Below are positions 4,739 to 5,329 of a stretch of DNA of 5,329 nt, piece by piece (position 1 is the first letter of the stretch; every line of letters starts with the position of its first letter). The notes under the pieces are model-generated. The model was not told the DNA's origin and did not search any database. It worked only from the letters and a program-made list of their open reading frames with translations. Both the position numbers and the translations under genes were made by a program. The DNA comes from Chloroflexota bacterium (GTDB lineage Bacteria > Chloroflexota > Dehalococcoidia > DSTF01 > RBG-16-68-14): positions 1 to 5,329 of the forward strand of contig JADFNZ010000102.1 in NCBI GenBank assembly GCA_022563135.1, read 5' to 3'.

Positions 4739-4755
4739 GTCCGCCTTAGGCGGAC
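4739..4755. promoter_or_regulatory. Perfect 7-bp hairpin before the ricT start
   Basis: GTCCGCC (4739-4745), loop TTA, GGCGGAC (4749-4755) form a perfect, very GC-rich hairpin in the 52-base holB-ricT spacer. It ends one base before the GGAG (4757-4760) that serves as SD for ricT, so folding or unfolding could change ribosome access. No T-run follows on the + strand, so it is a poor intrinsic terminator. An unused SD-like AAAGGAG (4719-4725) lies upstream of it. Confidence 0.6.
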
Positions 4756-4766
4756 TGGAGTTGCGC

Positions 4767-5329
4767 GTGAGCAGCATGACAGAGCAGCAACGAGTGCCGG
4801 TCGGCATCCGGTTCCAAGAAGCAGGCAAGATCTACTACTTCGATGCCCGCGGCTTCGAGCTCGAGGTCAGCAACTACGTCGTCGTCGAAACGTCTCACGG
4901 GCAGGAGGTGGGCCGGGTCGTGATCGCCCCGGATCAAGTCCTGGTCAGCGAGATCAAGGAGACACTCAAGCCGATTCTGCGGCTGGCCGAACCTGAGGAC
5001 CTGGAACGCGCGGCGGCCCAAAAAAAAAGAGCCAAGGAGCAGCTAGTCGGCGTCCGCCGACAGGCGGAAGAACAGGGCCTGGACATGAGGCTGGTGAGCG
5101 GCGCCTATAGCCTGGACGGCTCCCAGCTCACCTACTATTTCACCGCCCCGGATCGGGTCGACATCCGCTCCCTTGCGCATAGCTTGTCGGACGAGTTCGA
5201 CACGAAGGTCCAGTTCCTTCAGATCGGCGACCGGGACCGGGCGAAGATCGTCGACGGCATCGGCCGCTGCGGCGAGCGGCTCTGCTGCAGCTCGTGGCTC
5301 ACCGGCTTCCCGACGGTCTCGATCAAGCA
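4767..5329 (+). CDS. ricT: PSP1-domain protein, RicT/YaaT type (3' partial)
   Basis: The frame is open to the end of the window, giving 187 codons and two bases; the C-terminus is missing. I chose GTG 4767 (M-S-S-M-T-E-Q-Q) because GGAG at 4757-4760 is six bases before it; ATG 4776 in the same frame would be 15 bases from that SD. Numbered from the GTG, GKIYYFDARGFEL (20-32) and VVVETSHGQEVGRVVIAP (38-55) are hallmarks of the family. The PSP1 core covers about 63-153 (ETLKPILRLAEPEDLER, LDMRLVSGAYSLDGSQLTYYF, FLQIGDRDRAK), followed by the cysteine motif GRCGERLCC (C168, C173, C174). In B. subtilis RicT works with RicA and RicF to steer RNase Y in mRNA maturation, and cysteines of this kind have been linked to Fe-S binding; whether that holds here is unknown. 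The holB-ricT order is conserved. Confidence 0.92.
   Translation, partial: MSSMTEQQRVPVGIRFQEAGKIYYFDARGFELEVSNYVVVETSHGQEVGRVVIAPDQVLVSEIKETLKPILRLAEPEDLERAAAQKKRAKEQLVGVRRQAEEQGLDMRLVSGAYSLDGSQLTYYFTAPDRVDIRSLAHSLSDEFDTKVQFLQIGDRDRAKIVDGIGRCGERLCCSSWLTGFPTVSIK
5020..5028 (+). repeat. Run of nine A inside ricT
   Basis: Nine consecutive A fall in the codons CAA AAA AAA AGA (Q-K-K-R). The coding frame continues correctly on both sides, so the genomic length fits the full protein. Losing one A would hit TAG at 5044-5046, and gaining one would hit TAG at 5108-5110, so either slip removes the rest of the PSP1 core and the cysteine motif. Lysine could have been encoded by AAG, as in the following Lys codon. 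Confidence 0.9.

Noticed and set aside
4719..4749. A tiny frame ATT-CGT-CCG-CCT-TAG after the SD-like AAAGGAG
   Set aside because: It needs a rare ATT start and has only four codons, so there is no good reason to call it translated.

Overview
The window looks like ordinary chromosome from a GC-rich bacterium. Most of it is roughly two-thirds G+C, with a more AT-rich patch near 1855-1945. The protein families and the holB-ricT gene pair would fit a Chloroflexota-like or other deep-branching Gram-positive-like lineage. This placement is inferred from protein flavour and gene order, not from a marker gene, and it is tentative.

Left part (1-1474, + strand). The window opens inside a metallo-beta-lactamase-fold hydrolase of the LACTB2 type; its N-terminus lies outside. 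It is followed closely by a class I SAM-dependent methyltransferase with two N-terminal membrane helices. Directly after the methyltransferase stop is a second, diverged copy of the last ~79 bases of the hydrolase gene. The methyltransferase is therefore bracketed by two hydrolase tails, which looks like a scar of recombination or of a partly deleted tandem copy.

Middle part (1475-2248, mainly - strand). Two small genes are read leftward, each from a GTG with a textbook AGGAGGTGCG Shine-Dalgarno region: an 81-residue two-helix membrane protein (1477-1722) and a 75-residue acidic helical protein (1950-2177). Between them is the most information-dense non-coding stretch. It holds an extended -10 promoter (TGATATAAT on the - strand), a predicted transcript that starts at the first base of a stem-loop, a pair of overlapping inverted repeats, and a possible 25-codon leader ORF with its own SD that runs through the SD and start codon of the membrane-protein gene. 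Together these look like a candidate post-transcriptional control leader.

Right part (2249-5329, + strand) is conserved housekeeping sequence: lysA (diaminopimelate decarboxylase, last step of lysine synthesis), holB (DNA polymerase III delta' subunit) and a PSP1-domain gene of the ricT/yaaT type that runs off the end. holB-ricT is a known conserved neighbour pair (holB-yaaT in Bacillus subtilis). lysA has a -10 box only ten bases before its ATG and no SD, so it is probably leaderless. The lysA-holB spacer carries a GAGGAAC heptamer array and an 8-bp inverted repeat. ricT contains a run of nine A in an otherwise GC-rich gene, and slippage in either direction there would truncate it.

I see no tRNA, rRNA, CRISPR array, transposase or integrase, and no classical stem-plus-T-run terminator. 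I see no clear new multi-gene system. The best candidates for something undescribed are the 1706-1894 leader region and the duplicated hydrolase tail.
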